Assembly (NCBI GenBank): GCA_036558745.1
Contig: DATBEZ010000023.1
Span: 1 to 64,000, forward strand
DNA length: 64,000 nucleotides
Reading direction: 5' to 3'
Source: JAMXLJ01 sp036558745
GTDB taxonomy: Bacteria; Actinomycetota; Acidimicrobiia; IMCC26256; JAMXLJ01
Shown: positions 1 to 9,954 of the stretch, one piece after another
Position numbering within the stretch: position 1 is the stretch's first letter
How the letters are laid out: each line of letters begins with the position of its first letter
Position numbers and translations under genes: made by a program
The notes under the pieces: generated by a model
Databases searched by the model: none
Told to the model about the DNA's origin: nothing
What the model saw: the letters and a program-made list of their open reading frames with translations, nothing else

Positions 1-771
<771 letters not shown>

Positions 772-820
772 CTGGTGCTCCTGATGCGTTGCGGGGATGG
801 GTGCGGGCGTTGCGGCATGG

Positions 821-1798
821 TCAGCGGTCGGCGGTCGGCACGTGCTCGAGGCGCAGCATCTCGGCCGCGAGGAACTGGTCGGGCTGGTCGTGCACCTGCC
901 CGGCGCGGAGAGCCTCGGCCCCGCCGACGATCTCCATGATCTCGGTCGTGATCGCGTCCTGACGGGCGCGGTTCATGCGCCGGCGGTACGTGGTGATGAG
1001 CTCCTCGGCGTTGTCGGTCGCGGCCTTCATGGCGCGCTGCTGGGCCGCGTGCTTCGATGCCGCGGAGTCCAGCAGTGCGGCGAAGATGCGCGCCTCGACG
1101 TAGCGCGGCAGCAGCCGCTCGAGGATCGCACCGGGCTCGGGCTCGAACTCGTAGCCCGCATGCACGGTGCCGGACTCCTCTTCGGTGGGCGCGTCCGTCA
1201 GGCCCAGCTCCTCGCGGTCGAGCGGAACCAGTCGCACGAGCTCCACCCGCTGCGACGACGCGGTGATGAAGCGCGTATACGCGAGCTCCACGCGGTCGTA
1301 CTCGCCCGACTCGAAGCGGGCGATCACCTCGGCCGCGACCTCCTTCGCGTTCTCGTAGCGCGGGTGGTCGGCGAACCCGGTGAACGCGGCGTCGATCTTG
1401 TAGTCGCGGAAGCGGAAGTAGCCCTCGGCCTTGCGCCCGACGAGGACGAGCCCGTAGTCGCGACCCTGCGCGACCTCGGCTTCGAGCGAGCGCTCGGCGG
1501 CGCGGATCACCGACGTGTTGAACGCGCCACTCAGGCCACGGTCACCGGCGATGACGACGTACGCGACGCGCTGCACCTCGCGCGGCTCGAGCAGCGGGCT
1601 CTTGACCTCGCTGCCGGCACCCGTGAGGTTCGTGATGACGTGGGTGATCTGCTCGCTGTACGGGCGGGCGGCCTCGACCGCGGCCTGGGCGCGCACGATG
1701 CGACTCGCGGCGATGAGCTCCATCGCCCCGGTGATCTTCATCGTCGATTGCACGCTGCGGATCCTGCGCCGCAGGATCCTTTCCTGGCCGCCCGCCAT
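821..1798 (-). CDS. atpG: ATP synthase F1 subunit gamma
   Basis: Central rotor shaft of F1, coupling c-ring rotation to the catalytic alpha/beta sites. The N-terminal coiled-coil helix (RRIRSVQSTMKITGAMELIA) and the C-terminal helix ending in RQDAITTEIMEIVGGAEAL are the family signatures. At 325 residues it is slightly longer than the usual 290-310, as in other actinobacteria, because of a mid-protein insertion around residues 190-220 (acidic, APTEEESG). The ATG at 1798 follows a GAGGGAG ribosome site provided by the repeated leader element at 1808-1912. It lies between atpA and atpD in the conserved order. Confidence 0.97.
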   Translation of the reverse strand: MAGGQERILRRRIRSVQSTMKITGAMELIAASRIVRAQAAVEAARPYSEQITHVITNLTGAGSEVKSPLLEPREVQRVAYVVIAGDRGLSGAFNTSVIRAAERSLEAEVAQGRDYGLVLVGRKAEGYFRFRDYKIDAAFTGFADHPRYENAKEVAAEVIARFESGEYDRVELAYTRFITASSQRVELVRLVPLDREELGLTDAPTEEESGTVHAGYEFEPEPGAILERLLPRYVEARIFAALLDSAASKHAAQQRAMKAATDNAEELITTYRRRMNRARQDAITTEIMEIVGGAEALRAGQVHDQPDQFLAAEMLRLEHVPTADR

Positions 1799-1807
1799 GT
1801 CTTTTCG

Positions 1808-1912
1808 CTCACTCCCTCGCTGCTGGGGCTCCGGTGCTCACCGTGGGCCGTCGACTTCGTTCGTTCGCTGGCGAGTGACGTGCGCTCCTTCGTCGCTGCG
1901 CTCACCGCATCC
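1808..1912 (-). repeat. Dispersed ~100-bp leader element, copy A (upstream of atpG)
   Basis: This fills the atpA-atpG gap. Read on the minus strand it ends in GAGTGAGCG, 7 nt before the atpG ATG, so it supplies the leader and ribosome site. It shares blocks with the copies before wecA (7931-8033) and rpmE (47763-47860). The shared blocks on the plus strand are CTCACTC at one end, GGGCTCCGGTG (also in copy C), CGTTCG..CGCTGGCGAG, and a GCTC..TCGCT..CACCGC tail. It is the most diverged of the three copies. The function is unknown. Confidence 0.6.
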
Positions 1913-1933
1913 GGGTCACGCTCTCGTTACTGC

Positions 1934-3484
<1,551 letters not shown>

Positions 3485-3542
3485 GGTGACGCCTCATCTC
3501 CTGTGCATCGCGGTATCACGAACGCGGCGGTCGCGGCGCTCG

Positions 3543-4070
3543 TCACGCGATCTGTTCCTTCAACTGGTCGAGCCGGTGCCGGACCGAGCCGTCGATGACG
3601 ATGTCGCCCACGCGGGCGACGATGCCGCCGAGCACCGAGGGATCGACGACGACACGCACCTCGACGCGCTTGCCGGTGGCCGCGGCCAGGGCCGCGGTAA
3701 GGCGCTGACGCTGCTCGTCGGTGAGCGACACCGCGGTGCGGACCTCCGCGACCTCGAAGTCGCGCTCCTGCGCCGACATCTCGACGAAGCGCTGCACGAT
3801 CTCGGGCAGGTCGTGGGCCCGCCCCGCCGCGACGATCATGCCGACGAGCGCGGTCGACTGGGGCAGCGCCTTGCCCCCCATGAGCTCCTCAATCACCGCG
3901 ACCCGCCGGTCGGCCGGCAGACCCGGGTCGATGAGCGCCATGCGCAGGTCGTCGGACGCCGAGAACACCTCCGCGAAGCGGTAGAGGTCGTCCTCGACGT
4001 CGGTGAGCCGGCCCTCCGCCCGGGCCACCTCCAGCAGCGCCGTCGCGTACGCCGTGACGCGGTCCATCAC
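3543..4070 (-). CDS. atpH: ATP synthase F1 subunit delta (peripheral stalk, OSCP)
   Basis: Links the b-subunit stator to the top of F1. It has 175 residues, normal for the short delta (not the b-delta fusion found in mycobacteria). The N-terminal helical bundle (YATALLEVARAEGRL) and the C-terminal signature DPSVLGGIVARVGDIVIDGS are typical of OSCP. The ATG at 4070 overlaps the atpF stop by 4 bp (ATGA), indicating translational coupling and roughly equal synthesis of the two stalk proteins. Confidence 0.95.
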   Translation of the reverse strand: MMDRVTAYATALLEVARAEGRLTDVEDDLYRFAEVFSASDDLRMALIDPGLPADRRVAVIEELMGGKALPQSTALVGMIVAAGRAHDLPEIVQRFVEMSAQERDFEVAEVRTAVSLTDEQRQRLTAALAAATGKRVEVRVVVDPSVLGGIVARVGDIVIDGSVRHRLDQLKEQIA

Positions 4071-4621
4071 GAGCTGCTCGACACCTGGTTGATGTAGCTC
4101 TCGATGAGCGCCATCTGGGTCTCACGGTCGAGGCTGCGCTCGACGACGCGCTCCGCGAGGTCGATCGACAGGTCGGCCACCTGCGCCTGCAGGTCGGTCA
4201 GCGCGCGCTCGGTCGCGAGCCCGATGTCCTCGCGGGCGCGGTTGCGGATCTCCTGTGCGTCGGCCTCGGCGCGGGCGATCAGGTCCTTGCGGACGCCGTC
4301 CGCGGCCTGACGTGCCTCCTCGATGATCCGCCCCGCCTCGGCGCGGGCCTCGGCCAGCTGGCGCCGGTACTCCTCGAGCGAGCTCTCGGCTTCGACCCGC
4401 GACGCTTCGGCGCGTTCGAGGTCGTCGCGGATCCGGGCCTCGCGATCGGCGAGCGCCTTCTTGATCGCCGGGAACGCGAACTTCCAGAGCACCGCCATGA
4501 CGATGAGGAAGAAGATCGCGCCCCAGAGGATCTCCTTGCCCTCCGGCAGGATCGGGTTCCTCGCCTTGACCTGGAGCTCCGTCGTGGTCGTCGTCGCGGC
4601 CAACAGCAGCGTGCTCACCAT
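4067..4621 (-). CDS. atpF: ATP synthase Fo subunit b
   Basis: Stator stalk of Fo. One N-terminal membrane helix (ILWGAIFFLIVMAVLWKFAF, residues about 28-48) is followed by a long charged coiled coil rich in Glu, Arg and Ala (residues 55-160), the usual b-subunit architecture. Length is 184 residues. The segment before the membrane helix (about 27 residues) is slightly long. It overlaps atpH by 4 bp and follows atpE with a 6-bp gap, so it is co-translated with its partners. Confidence 0.95.
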   Translation of the reverse strand: MVSTLLLAATTTTTELQVKARNPILPEGKEILWGAIFFLIVMAVLWKFAFPAIKKALADREARIRDDLERAEASRVEAESSLEEYRRQLAEARAEAGRIIEEARQAADGVRKDLIARAEADAQEIRNRAREDIGLATERALTDLQAQVADLSIDLAERVVERSLDRETQMALIESYINQVSSSS

Positions 4622-4627
4622 CGGTGC

Positions 4628-4912
4628 TTAGCCCTTCGCGAGGAAGAAGAGGACGAACCCGAAGAGCGCCAGCGCCTCGGTGAACGCGATGCCGAGGAAC
4701 ATCGTCGTGCGCACCGGGCCCTGCATCTCGGGCTGGCGGGCCATCGCGGTGATGGCGGAGCCGACGACGTAGCCGATGCCGATACCGGGGCCGATGGCCG
4801 CGGCGCCGTACACGATGCCTGCGCCGATCGCGGAGAGACCCTGCTTGAGCTCTCCTGCTTGCTGACCGGTCGTCTGCTGCGCAAGGACGGCGATGTGCCA
4901 GAGCGCGGACAT
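4628..4912 (-). CDS. atpE: ATP synthase Fo subunit c (proteolipid)
   Basis: Rotor ring subunit, a hairpin of two membrane helices joined by the polar loop ARQPEMQG (residues 58-65). The ion-carrying carboxylate is Glu79 in GIAFTEALALFG. The residue after it is Ala rather than the Thr of sodium-binding rings, so a proton-driven ring is likely. The 94-residue length includes a roughly 22-residue N-terminal extension before the first helix. It lies between atpB and atpF as expected. Confidence 0.96.
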   Translation of the reverse strand: MSALWHIAVLAQQTTGQQAGELKQGLSAIGAGIVYGAAAIGPGIGIGYVVGSAITAMARQPEMQGPVRTTMFLGIAFTEALALFGFVLFFLAKG

Positions 4913-4940
4913 TTCAATGATCTCCTTGTGGGGTGGATGC

Positions 4941-5699
4941 TCAGTGCTCGGGGTGCAAGGACTCGGCGACGTAGACCGCGGTCAGCAGCGTGAAGATGTA
5001 CGCCTGCAGGAACGCGACCAGGATCTCGAATGCCGTCACCGCGACGCCGAGCGCGAACGGGCCGACGGCGATGACGGGCGCGTGCTGCAACGCGTACGCG
5101 GTGAGCAACGCCATCGCGGTGAGGAGGATGTGCCCGGCCATCATGTTGGCGAGGAGTCGGACGGCCAGTGAGAAGGGCCGGACCAGGAACACCGACACGA
5201 TCTCGATCGGCGTCACCAGGATGTAGAGCGGCAGCGGCACGCCGGGCGGGAAGATGTGGTGAGTGACGTACTTGAAGCCCTGGTTCTTGAACCCGACGAA
5301 CAACATGATCACGTACGTCTGGATCGCCAGGTAGAAGGGGATCGCGAAGCGCGACGTCGGCGGGAACTGGATCGCCGGGATGATCTCCCAGATGTTCAGG
5401 AACAGGATGAAGAAGAAGAGCGCGCCGAGGAACGGCGTCCACCCTCCTCCGTCGGGCCCGATGATGTCCTTGGCGATGCCGCGGTCGACGAACTCGTAGC
5501 CCATCTCGATGATGTTCTGAAGTCCCCGCGGCACCAGCTTCATGTTCCGCGAGCCCTTGATGAACAAGAAGATGATGAGCGCCGACGAGACCGCCACGAG
5601 CAGGGACGTCTTGTTGAACCCGAACGCGGTGTCCTTGAAGAGAAAGTCCTTCCAAACGAAGATCTCGTCGATGGGCGGGAACGTGAAGGCACCGAGCAC
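4941..5699 (-). CDS. atpB: ATP synthase Fo subunit a
   Basis: Membrane stator that forms the proton half-channels against the c ring. It is about 252 residues with five or six hydrophobic helices. The helix ending in VRLLANMMAGHILL carries the essential Arg, and the C-terminal helix (VAFLQAYIFTLLTAVYVAESL) is conserved. The reading frame stays open far upstream, but the real start is probably the GTG at 5699 (MLGAFTFPPIDE). An AAGGAG ribosome site lies 11 nt before it, and the preceding gene ends at 5708. Confidence 0.93.
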   Translation of the reverse strand: MLGAFTFPPIDEIFVWKDFLFKDTAFGFNKTSLLVAVSSALIIFLFIKGSRNMKLVPRGLQNIIEMGYEFVDRGIAKDIIGPDGGGWTPFLGALFFFILFLNIWEIIPAIQFPPTSRFAIPFYLAIQTYVIMLFVGFKNQGFKYVTHHIFPPGVPLPLYILVTPIEIVSVFLVRPFSLAVRLLANMMAGHILLTAMALLTAYALQHAPVIAVGPFALGVAVTAFEILVAFLQAYIFTLLTAVYVAESLHPEH

Positions 5700-5707
5700 G
5701 ACGCCGG

Positions 5708-6214
5708 CTACTCCTTGGTCCAGGTGTCGGACGAGACGTGACCGCCCGCGAGCAGCGGGCCGCCGAGACGACCGCGCGCCGCGCTCGGCTTGAGGCCGGG
5801 AGCGGCGAGCGAGAGGCTCACGTAGCGCATCTCCCACACGAGCAGGGCGAGGTGCGCGACGGCGATGGTGATGACGAGCACGGGCACGTCGATCCAGCTG
5901 ACGCGCTCGAGGCCGACGACGATGCCGAGCAGCGCGCCGAGGCGGAGCAGGTAGCCGCCCATGACCGTGCCGTAGACCGTGCCCATCGACTTGCCCGCCG
6001 CCCACCCGATGAGGCGCGCCGCCAGCAGGAAGTTGAGCGCGACGAGCGCGAGCCCCACGAGCGCGCTCGCGGCACCGTCGACGCCGCGGAGCAGACCGGC
6101 GACGAGTACGGCCGCGGGCGCGACGAGCAGCGCGCGACGCGCGAGGTCACCGGCGACTTGCGACTCGTACGGTTGCGGCCTCTGGGACGTCGCTACGCCC
6201 GACGTCGGCTCCAC
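5708..6214 (-). CDS. AtpI-like ATP synthase accessory membrane protein
   Basis: Four hydrophobic segments between residues 25 and 145 in a 168-residue protein, lying between the AtpZ-like gene and atpB. This matches the AtpI (ATP synthase protein I) position and topology; AtpI family proteins assist assembly of the c ring. The sequence identity is not diagnostic by eye, so the call rests on topology and operon position. The ATG at 6214 overlaps the preceding gene by 22 bp. The C-terminus (HVSSDTWTKE) lies 8 bp before the atpB start. Confidence 0.75.
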   Translation of the reverse strand: MEPTSGVATSQRPQPYESQVAGDLARRALLVAPAAVLVAGLLRGVDGAASALVGLALVALNFLLAARLIGWAAGKSMGTVYGTVMGGYLLRLGALLGIVVGLERVSWIDVPVLVITIAVAHLALLVWEMRYVSLSLAAPGLKPSAARGRLGGPLLAGGHVSSDTWTKE

Positions 6215-6453
6215 GGCTTCCCCTTGTCTTCACGGGCGCAACGAGCCTGGTACTCGTAGTACGCGGTCACGAACGTGGCGACGACGCCCAGGCTCGCGAG
6301 CGCCAGCATGAACACGGGCCCGGTGCCGAGCCACCGGTCGATGGCGAAGCCCAGGAGCCCGAGGAGCACCGGCGCGACCACGAACGTCAGCGCCTGGGTC
6401 AGTGCGTCGTTGTACCCCTGTTGTGTGGCCGCTCGCCGATTCCGGACGTCCAC
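6193..6453 (-). CDS. AtpZ/AtpI-family small membrane protein, first gene of atp operon
   Basis: An 86-residue protein with two membrane helices (LTFVVAPVLLGLLGFAIDRWLG and a second one ending in TAYYEYQ), the plan of the AtpZ/AtpI_1 family. Members of that family sit at the head of atp operons and are linked to c-ring assembly or magnesium uptake. I chose the GTG at 6453 because GGGGGAG lies 6 nt before it; a longer reading to 6513 would include the promoter-proximal leader. A basic C-terminal tail (DKGKPWSRRRA) faces the cytoplasm. Confidence 0.8.
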   Translation of the reverse strand: MDVRNRRAATQQGYNDALTQALTFVVAPVLLGLLGFAIDRWLGTGPVFMLALASLGVVATFVTAYYEYQARCAREDKGKPWSRRRA

Positions 6454-6511
6454 CCGGTCTCCCCCACACCCGCGCGCGACCTCGGCGCACGGGCCTTGTG
6501 AAACGATTCGC

Positions 6512-6541
6512 AATCTAACGGAGGCCCCCGGGGGGCGTCAA
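6512..6541 (-). promoter_or_regulatory. Promoter of the atp operon (TTGACG-N18-TAGATT)
   Basis: On the minus strand a -35 box TTGACG (6541-6536) and a -10 box TAGATT (6517-6512) are separated by 18 nt. They lie in a local AT-richer patch about 60 bp before the first gene. The predicted start is near 6505, giving a leader of about 50 nt. No other comparable promoter is visible within the operon, so one transcript probably covers atpZ through atpD. Confidence 0.65.
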
Positions 6542-6658
6542 CTCGAGCCCTCCCCGGGCCGTTCCGCGGCACCGATCATGCCCGCTCGGGACGCGCCCGG
6601 GCCATGACGTCCCAGGTCAACGCGGCACCGCGAGCACCGCGGCGGTGCGCCTGCGGCG

Positions 6659-7921
6659 TCAGCCGGGCCCGCCGACGTCCTTGGCGCCGTGGCGCCCGTA
6701 GCGGCTGGTGGGCGCCCGGGCGCGGCGCGAACGTCGCGAACCGGTGCGCTCCCGGTGGGTCTCGAGATCGACCACGCCGTCGGGCACCGTCAGATCGACC
6801 GCCGCGTCCCCTCCGGCGCCCGCTCGCCGCGCCTCACGCGCCCCGGGATGGAAGATCGCGTAGAGCAGGAGACCGAGCGCGAGCACGCCCACCGGGACCA
6901 TGCCGTTGCCCCGCTTCGTGTAGAGGGGGAAGAGGGCGAGCGCCGACAGGAGCGCGGTCCACGCCCAGAGCAGCACGACGGTCCGGCGGGGACCGTGCCC
7001 GAGGCGCATGAGCCGGTGATGGAGGTGGTCCTTGTCGGCGACCGCGAACGACCGTCCGCGCGCGACGCGGCGTATGACGGAGAACACCGTGTCGAGCATC
7101 GGCACCCCGAGGATCACGAGTGGGATGAACAGGGGCGCGAAGAAGAAGTACGTCTGGCCCGGGTACTCGTAATCGGCCCGGCCGCCGATCGTGATCGTCA
7201 TCGTCGCCATGAGGAGGCCGAGGAGCATCGCGCCCGCGTCGCCCATGAAGATGCGGGCGGGGTTGAAGTTGAACGGCAGGAACCCGAGGCAGATGCCCAC
7301 CGCGATCACGGCCACGAGCGGTGCGATGTTCGAGCCCTCGAGGAACCCGTCCTTGAAGAGCCGGTCCGAGTAGAGGAAGAGCGCGGACCCCGCGATCACG
7401 ACGATCCCGGCGGCGAGGCCGTCCAGCCCGTCGATGAAGTTGATCGCGTTCGCCATGATGACGACGGTGAGCACGGTGGCCAGTGGCGCGAGGTCGGGCG
7501 AGAGGACCACCGTGCCGAAGCTCGAGAACGGCACGTGGAAGAACAGCATCGTCACGCCCATGAGCGAGAGGACGCTGCCGCTCAGCACCTGACCGGCGAG
7601 CTTGGCCGGCGGCGACATCTCCCGGAAGTCGTCGACCGCGCCCACGACGAACATCACCGCGGCCGCGAGCATCAGCCCGATCGGCTCGGACGAGCCGTGG
7701 AACATCTCGTGGAACTGCGGCACCTGCGACGCGACCGCCATCGCGACCAGGAACCCCGCGAACATCGACGCGCCACCGAGCGAGGGCATCGGCTTGTCGT
7801 GCACCTTGCGCGGCCCCGGCATTGCCACCGCGCCGACGCGAAGCGCGAGCCACCGCGCGACCGGCGTCAGCACCGCGGTCGTGACCGCCGCCACGACGAG
7901 GATGACCGCGTAACCGCCCAT
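6659..7921 (-). CDS. wecA: Undecaprenyl-phosphate N-acetylhexosamine-1-phosphate transferase (WecA/TagO type)
   Basis: Integral membrane enzyme that loads a HexNAc-1-phosphate from a UDP-sugar onto undecaprenyl phosphate, the first step of cell-wall polymers such as arabinogalactan linker, teichoic acid or O-polysaccharide. About eleven hydrophobic helices are present. The family motifs are visible: VGAVDDF (Asp pair), NAINFIDGLDGLAAG, FMGDAGAMLLG and the cytoplasmic HLHHRL loop. A hydrophilic Arg-rich tail follows residue 385. The ATG at 7921 has GAGTGAG upstream within the repeated leader element. It lies between the rpiB-glyA pair and the atp operon on the same strand. Confidence 0.9.
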   Translation of the reverse strand: MGGYAVILVVAAVTTAVLTPVARWLALRVGAVAMPGPRKVHDKPMPSLGGASMFAGFLVAMAVASQVPQFHEMFHGSSEPIGLMLAAAVMFVVGAVDDFREMSPPAKLAGQVLSGSVLSLMGVTMLFFHVPFSSFGTVVLSPDLAPLATVLTVVIMANAINFIDGLDGLAAGIVVIAGSALFLYSDRLFKDGFLEGSNIAPLVAVIAVGICLGFLPFNFNPARIFMGDAGAMLLGLLMATMTITIGGRADYEYPGQTYFFFAPLFIPLVILGVPMLDTVFSVIRRVARGRSFAVADKDHLHHRLMRLGHGPRRTVVLLWAWTALLSALALFPLYTKRGNGMVPVGVLALGLLLYAIFHPGAREARRAGAGGDAAVDLTVPDGVVDLETHRERTGSRRSRRARAPTSRYGRHGAKDVGGPG

Positions 7922-7930
7922 GCCTATGCG

Positions 7931-8033
7931 CTCACTCGGTCACGCGACGGCTCAGGAGTTCGACCTGCGCCGCCCGCGTCCCTCGTTCGCCGGCGAGCGA
8001 CCTCCGCTCGTCCCTCGCTCCGGTCACCGCGTC
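7931..8033 (-). repeat. Dispersed ~100-bp leader element, copy B (upstream of wecA)
   Basis: This occupies the glyA-wecA gap. On the minus strand it ends in GAGTGAGCG exactly 7 nt before the wecA ATG, the same spacing as at atpG. The block GGCGAGCGACCTCCGCTCG plus TCCCTCGCTCCGGTCACCGC is nearly identical to copy C at 47763-47860. Local inverted stretches (GCGAGCG facing CGCTCG) could fold. Confidence 0.65.
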
Positions 8034-8045
8034 GCGGCCAGGGCC

Positions 8046-9302
8046 TCATCGCGCCTCGGGATACGGCGTGAACTTGGAGCAGAGGGCGCTCGCGGCGTCG
8101 TGGACCTCGGTCGCGACCGTCTCGTCGTCGACGGCGCGCAGGACGCGCGCGATGAGCGACGCGATCTCGGCCATCTCCGGCTCGCCCATGCCGGCGGTCG
8201 TCACCGCCGCGGTCCCGAGGCGAAGCCCGCTCGTCACGAACGGCTTCTCGGGGTCGTTGGGGATCGTGTTCATGTTGCAGGTGATACCCGCACGGTCCAG
8301 CGCCTGCTGCGCGACCTTGCCGGTCACGCCGAAGGGGCGCAGGTCGACGAGCATCAGGTGGTTCTCGGTGCCACCCGACACGATCCGGAACCCCTCGTCC
8401 GCCAGGGCGGCCGCGAGCGCCTGCGCGTTCGCGACGATGCCTGCGGCGTAGTCGCGGAACGCGGGCTGGGACGCCTCGTGGAACGCGACCGCCTTCGCCG
8501 CGATCACGTGCATGAGCGGACCGCCCTGCAGGCCGGGGAACACCGCCTTGTCGATGACCGCGCCGTACTGCTCGCGGCACAGCACCGCGCCCGCGCGCGG
8601 CCCGCGCAGTGTCTTGTGGGTCGTGAACGTCACCACGTCGGCGTACGGGACCGGCGACGGGTGTGCGCCTCCCGCGATCAGGCCCGCGATGTGCGCGGCG
8701 TCGACGATGAGCAGCGCGCCCACGTCGTCGGCAATCGAGCGGAACGCGGCGAAGTCGATGAGCCGCGGGTACGCGGTCGCGCCCGCGATGATTGCCCGCG
8801 GCCGTTCACGACGCGCGAGAACGCGGATGTCGTCGTAGTCGAGCACCTCGCGGTCGGGGTCGACGCCGTACGCGACGAAGTCGTACATGCGGCCGCTAAA
8901 GTTCACCGGCGAGCCGTGCGTGAGATGGCCGCCCTGGTCGAGACGCATCCCCATGACCTTGTCGCCGGGCGCCAGGAGGGCCAGGTACACGGCCATGTTG
9001 GCGTTCGCCCCCGAGTGCGGCTGCACGTTGGCGTACTCGGCACCGAAGAGCTCGCGCGCGCGCGTCCGGGCCAGCTCCTCGGCCTCGTCGACGACGAAGT
9101 TGCCGCCGTAGTAGCGCTTCCCCGGGTAGCCCTCGGCATACTTGTTCGTGAGGACGGAACCCTGGGCCGCCATCACCGCGGGCGAGGTGAAGTTCTCCGA
9201 CGCGATGAGCTGGATCGTCGTGTTCTGGCGCTCGAGCTCGCGCGCGATGACGTCCGCGATGACGGGATCGGTCGCAGCCAGCGCATCTCCGGGAGTGCTC
9301 AC
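8046..9302 (-). CDS. glyA: Serine hydroxymethyltransferase
   Basis: PLP enzyme that interconverts serine and glycine and supplies one-carbon units to folate. It has 418 residues, the normal length. The cofactor lysine lies in TFTTHKTLRGPRAG, with GYPGKRYYGG and HSGANANMAVY upstream of it, all characteristic. The GTG at 9302 overlaps the rpiB stop by 4 bp (GTGA), so the two genes are translationally coupled. The same rpiB-glyA pairing is common in actinobacteria. Confidence 0.97.
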   Translation of the reverse strand: MSTPGDALAATDPVIADVIARELERQNTTIQLIASENFTSPAVMAAQGSVLTNKYAEGYPGKRYYGGNFVVDEAEELARTRARELFGAEYANVQPHSGANANMAVYLALLAPGDKVMGMRLDQGGHLTHGSPVNFSGRMYDFVAYGVDPDREVLDYDDIRVLARRERPRAIIAGATAYPRLIDFAAFRSIADDVGALLIVDAAHIAGLIAGGAHPSPVPYADVVTFTTHKTLRGPRAGAVLCREQYGAVIDKAVFPGLQGGPLMHVIAAKAVAFHEASQPAFRDYAAGIVANAQALAAALADEGFRIVSGGTENHLMLVDLRPFGVTGKVAQQALDRAGITCNMNTIPNDPEKPFVTSGLRLGTAAVTTAGMGEPEMAEIASLIARVLRAVDDETVATEVHDAASALCSKFTPYPEAR

Positions 9303-9748
9303 GCGCGCTCCGCCTCTTCGATCTCCGCGATCTCCTCGAGCCGGCGCACGTGGCGGCCGCCTTCGAACTGGGTGTGCAGCCAGAGGGTGAGGATCTCCTC
9401 GGCGAGCTCGGGCGCGACGATGCGCCCGCCCATCGAAAGCACGTTCGCGTCGTTGTGCTGACGCGACATGCGCGCGGTGTAGAGGTCGTTGCACAGCGCG
9501 GCCCGCACGCCCCGGATCTTGTTCGCGGTGATCTGCTCACCCTGCCCACTGCCGCCGAGCACGATGCCCCGCTCGGCCTCGCCCGACGCGACCGCGCGCG
9601 CGACGGCCGCGCAGAACGGCGGGTAGTCGACGGGCTCCTCCGAGCCGGTGCCGAGGTCGTCGACCTCGTGGCCCTGGCTCTTCAACACGTCGATCAGGTG
9701 CTGCTTGAGCCGGTACCCCGCGTGGTCGGAGCCGACGGCGATTCGCAT
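9299..9748 (-). CDS. rpiB: Ribose-5-phosphate isomerase B
   Basis: Interconverts ribose-5-phosphate and ribulose-5-phosphate in the pentose phosphate pathway. It is 149 residues long. The start MRIAVGSDHAGYRLKQHL and the GGSGQGEQITANKIRG loop identify the RpiB/LacAB family. The Cys in RAALCNDLYTA and the residues of RMSRQHNDANVL complete the active site. The ATG at 9748 follows AGGAGG by 9 nt. It is first in an rpiB-glyA pair that may continue into wecA. Confidence 0.95.
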   Translation of the reverse strand: MRIAVGSDHAGYRLKQHLIDVLKSQGHEVDDLGTGSEEPVDYPPFCAAVARAVASGEAERGIVLGGSGQGEQITANKIRGVRAALCNDLYTARMSRQHNDANVLSMGGRIVAPELAEEILTLWLHTQFEGGRHVRRLEEIAEIEEAERA

Positions 9749-9811
9749 ACGACGGCACCTCCTGGGGGCGGGCACCGGGATGGGCGACCTGGAGGGCGCA
9801 CCGGTCCGCGG

Positions 9812-9817
9812 AGTGTA
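9812..9817 (-). promoter_or_regulatory. Candidate -10 box (TACACT) for rpiB-glyA
   Basis: TACACT on the minus strand, preceded by T, lies 64 bp before the rpiB start and would start RNA near 9805. No convincing -35 box is seen 16-19 bp upstream. The gap 9749-9954 is otherwise GC-rich, with short GGCGAGC-type repeats. Confidence 0.35.
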
Positions 9818-9954
9818 ACGCCGTGCCCGCCTTCGGCTACGTCTGCTTGCGCCGCCCCGGAGTCGGAGCGGGGCGAGCGGCGCTGGTGGCGAGCGGCGCC
9901 CCACCAACAGAGGCTCGCGCCGGGAAACGCGAACCCGCGCCATGGGCACGGGCG

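Noticed and set aside
9749..9954. GGCGAGC-type short repeats and weak hairpins between rpiB and the GT2 gene
   Set aside because: They resemble vocabulary of the leader element but lack its blocks and the GAGTGAG end.
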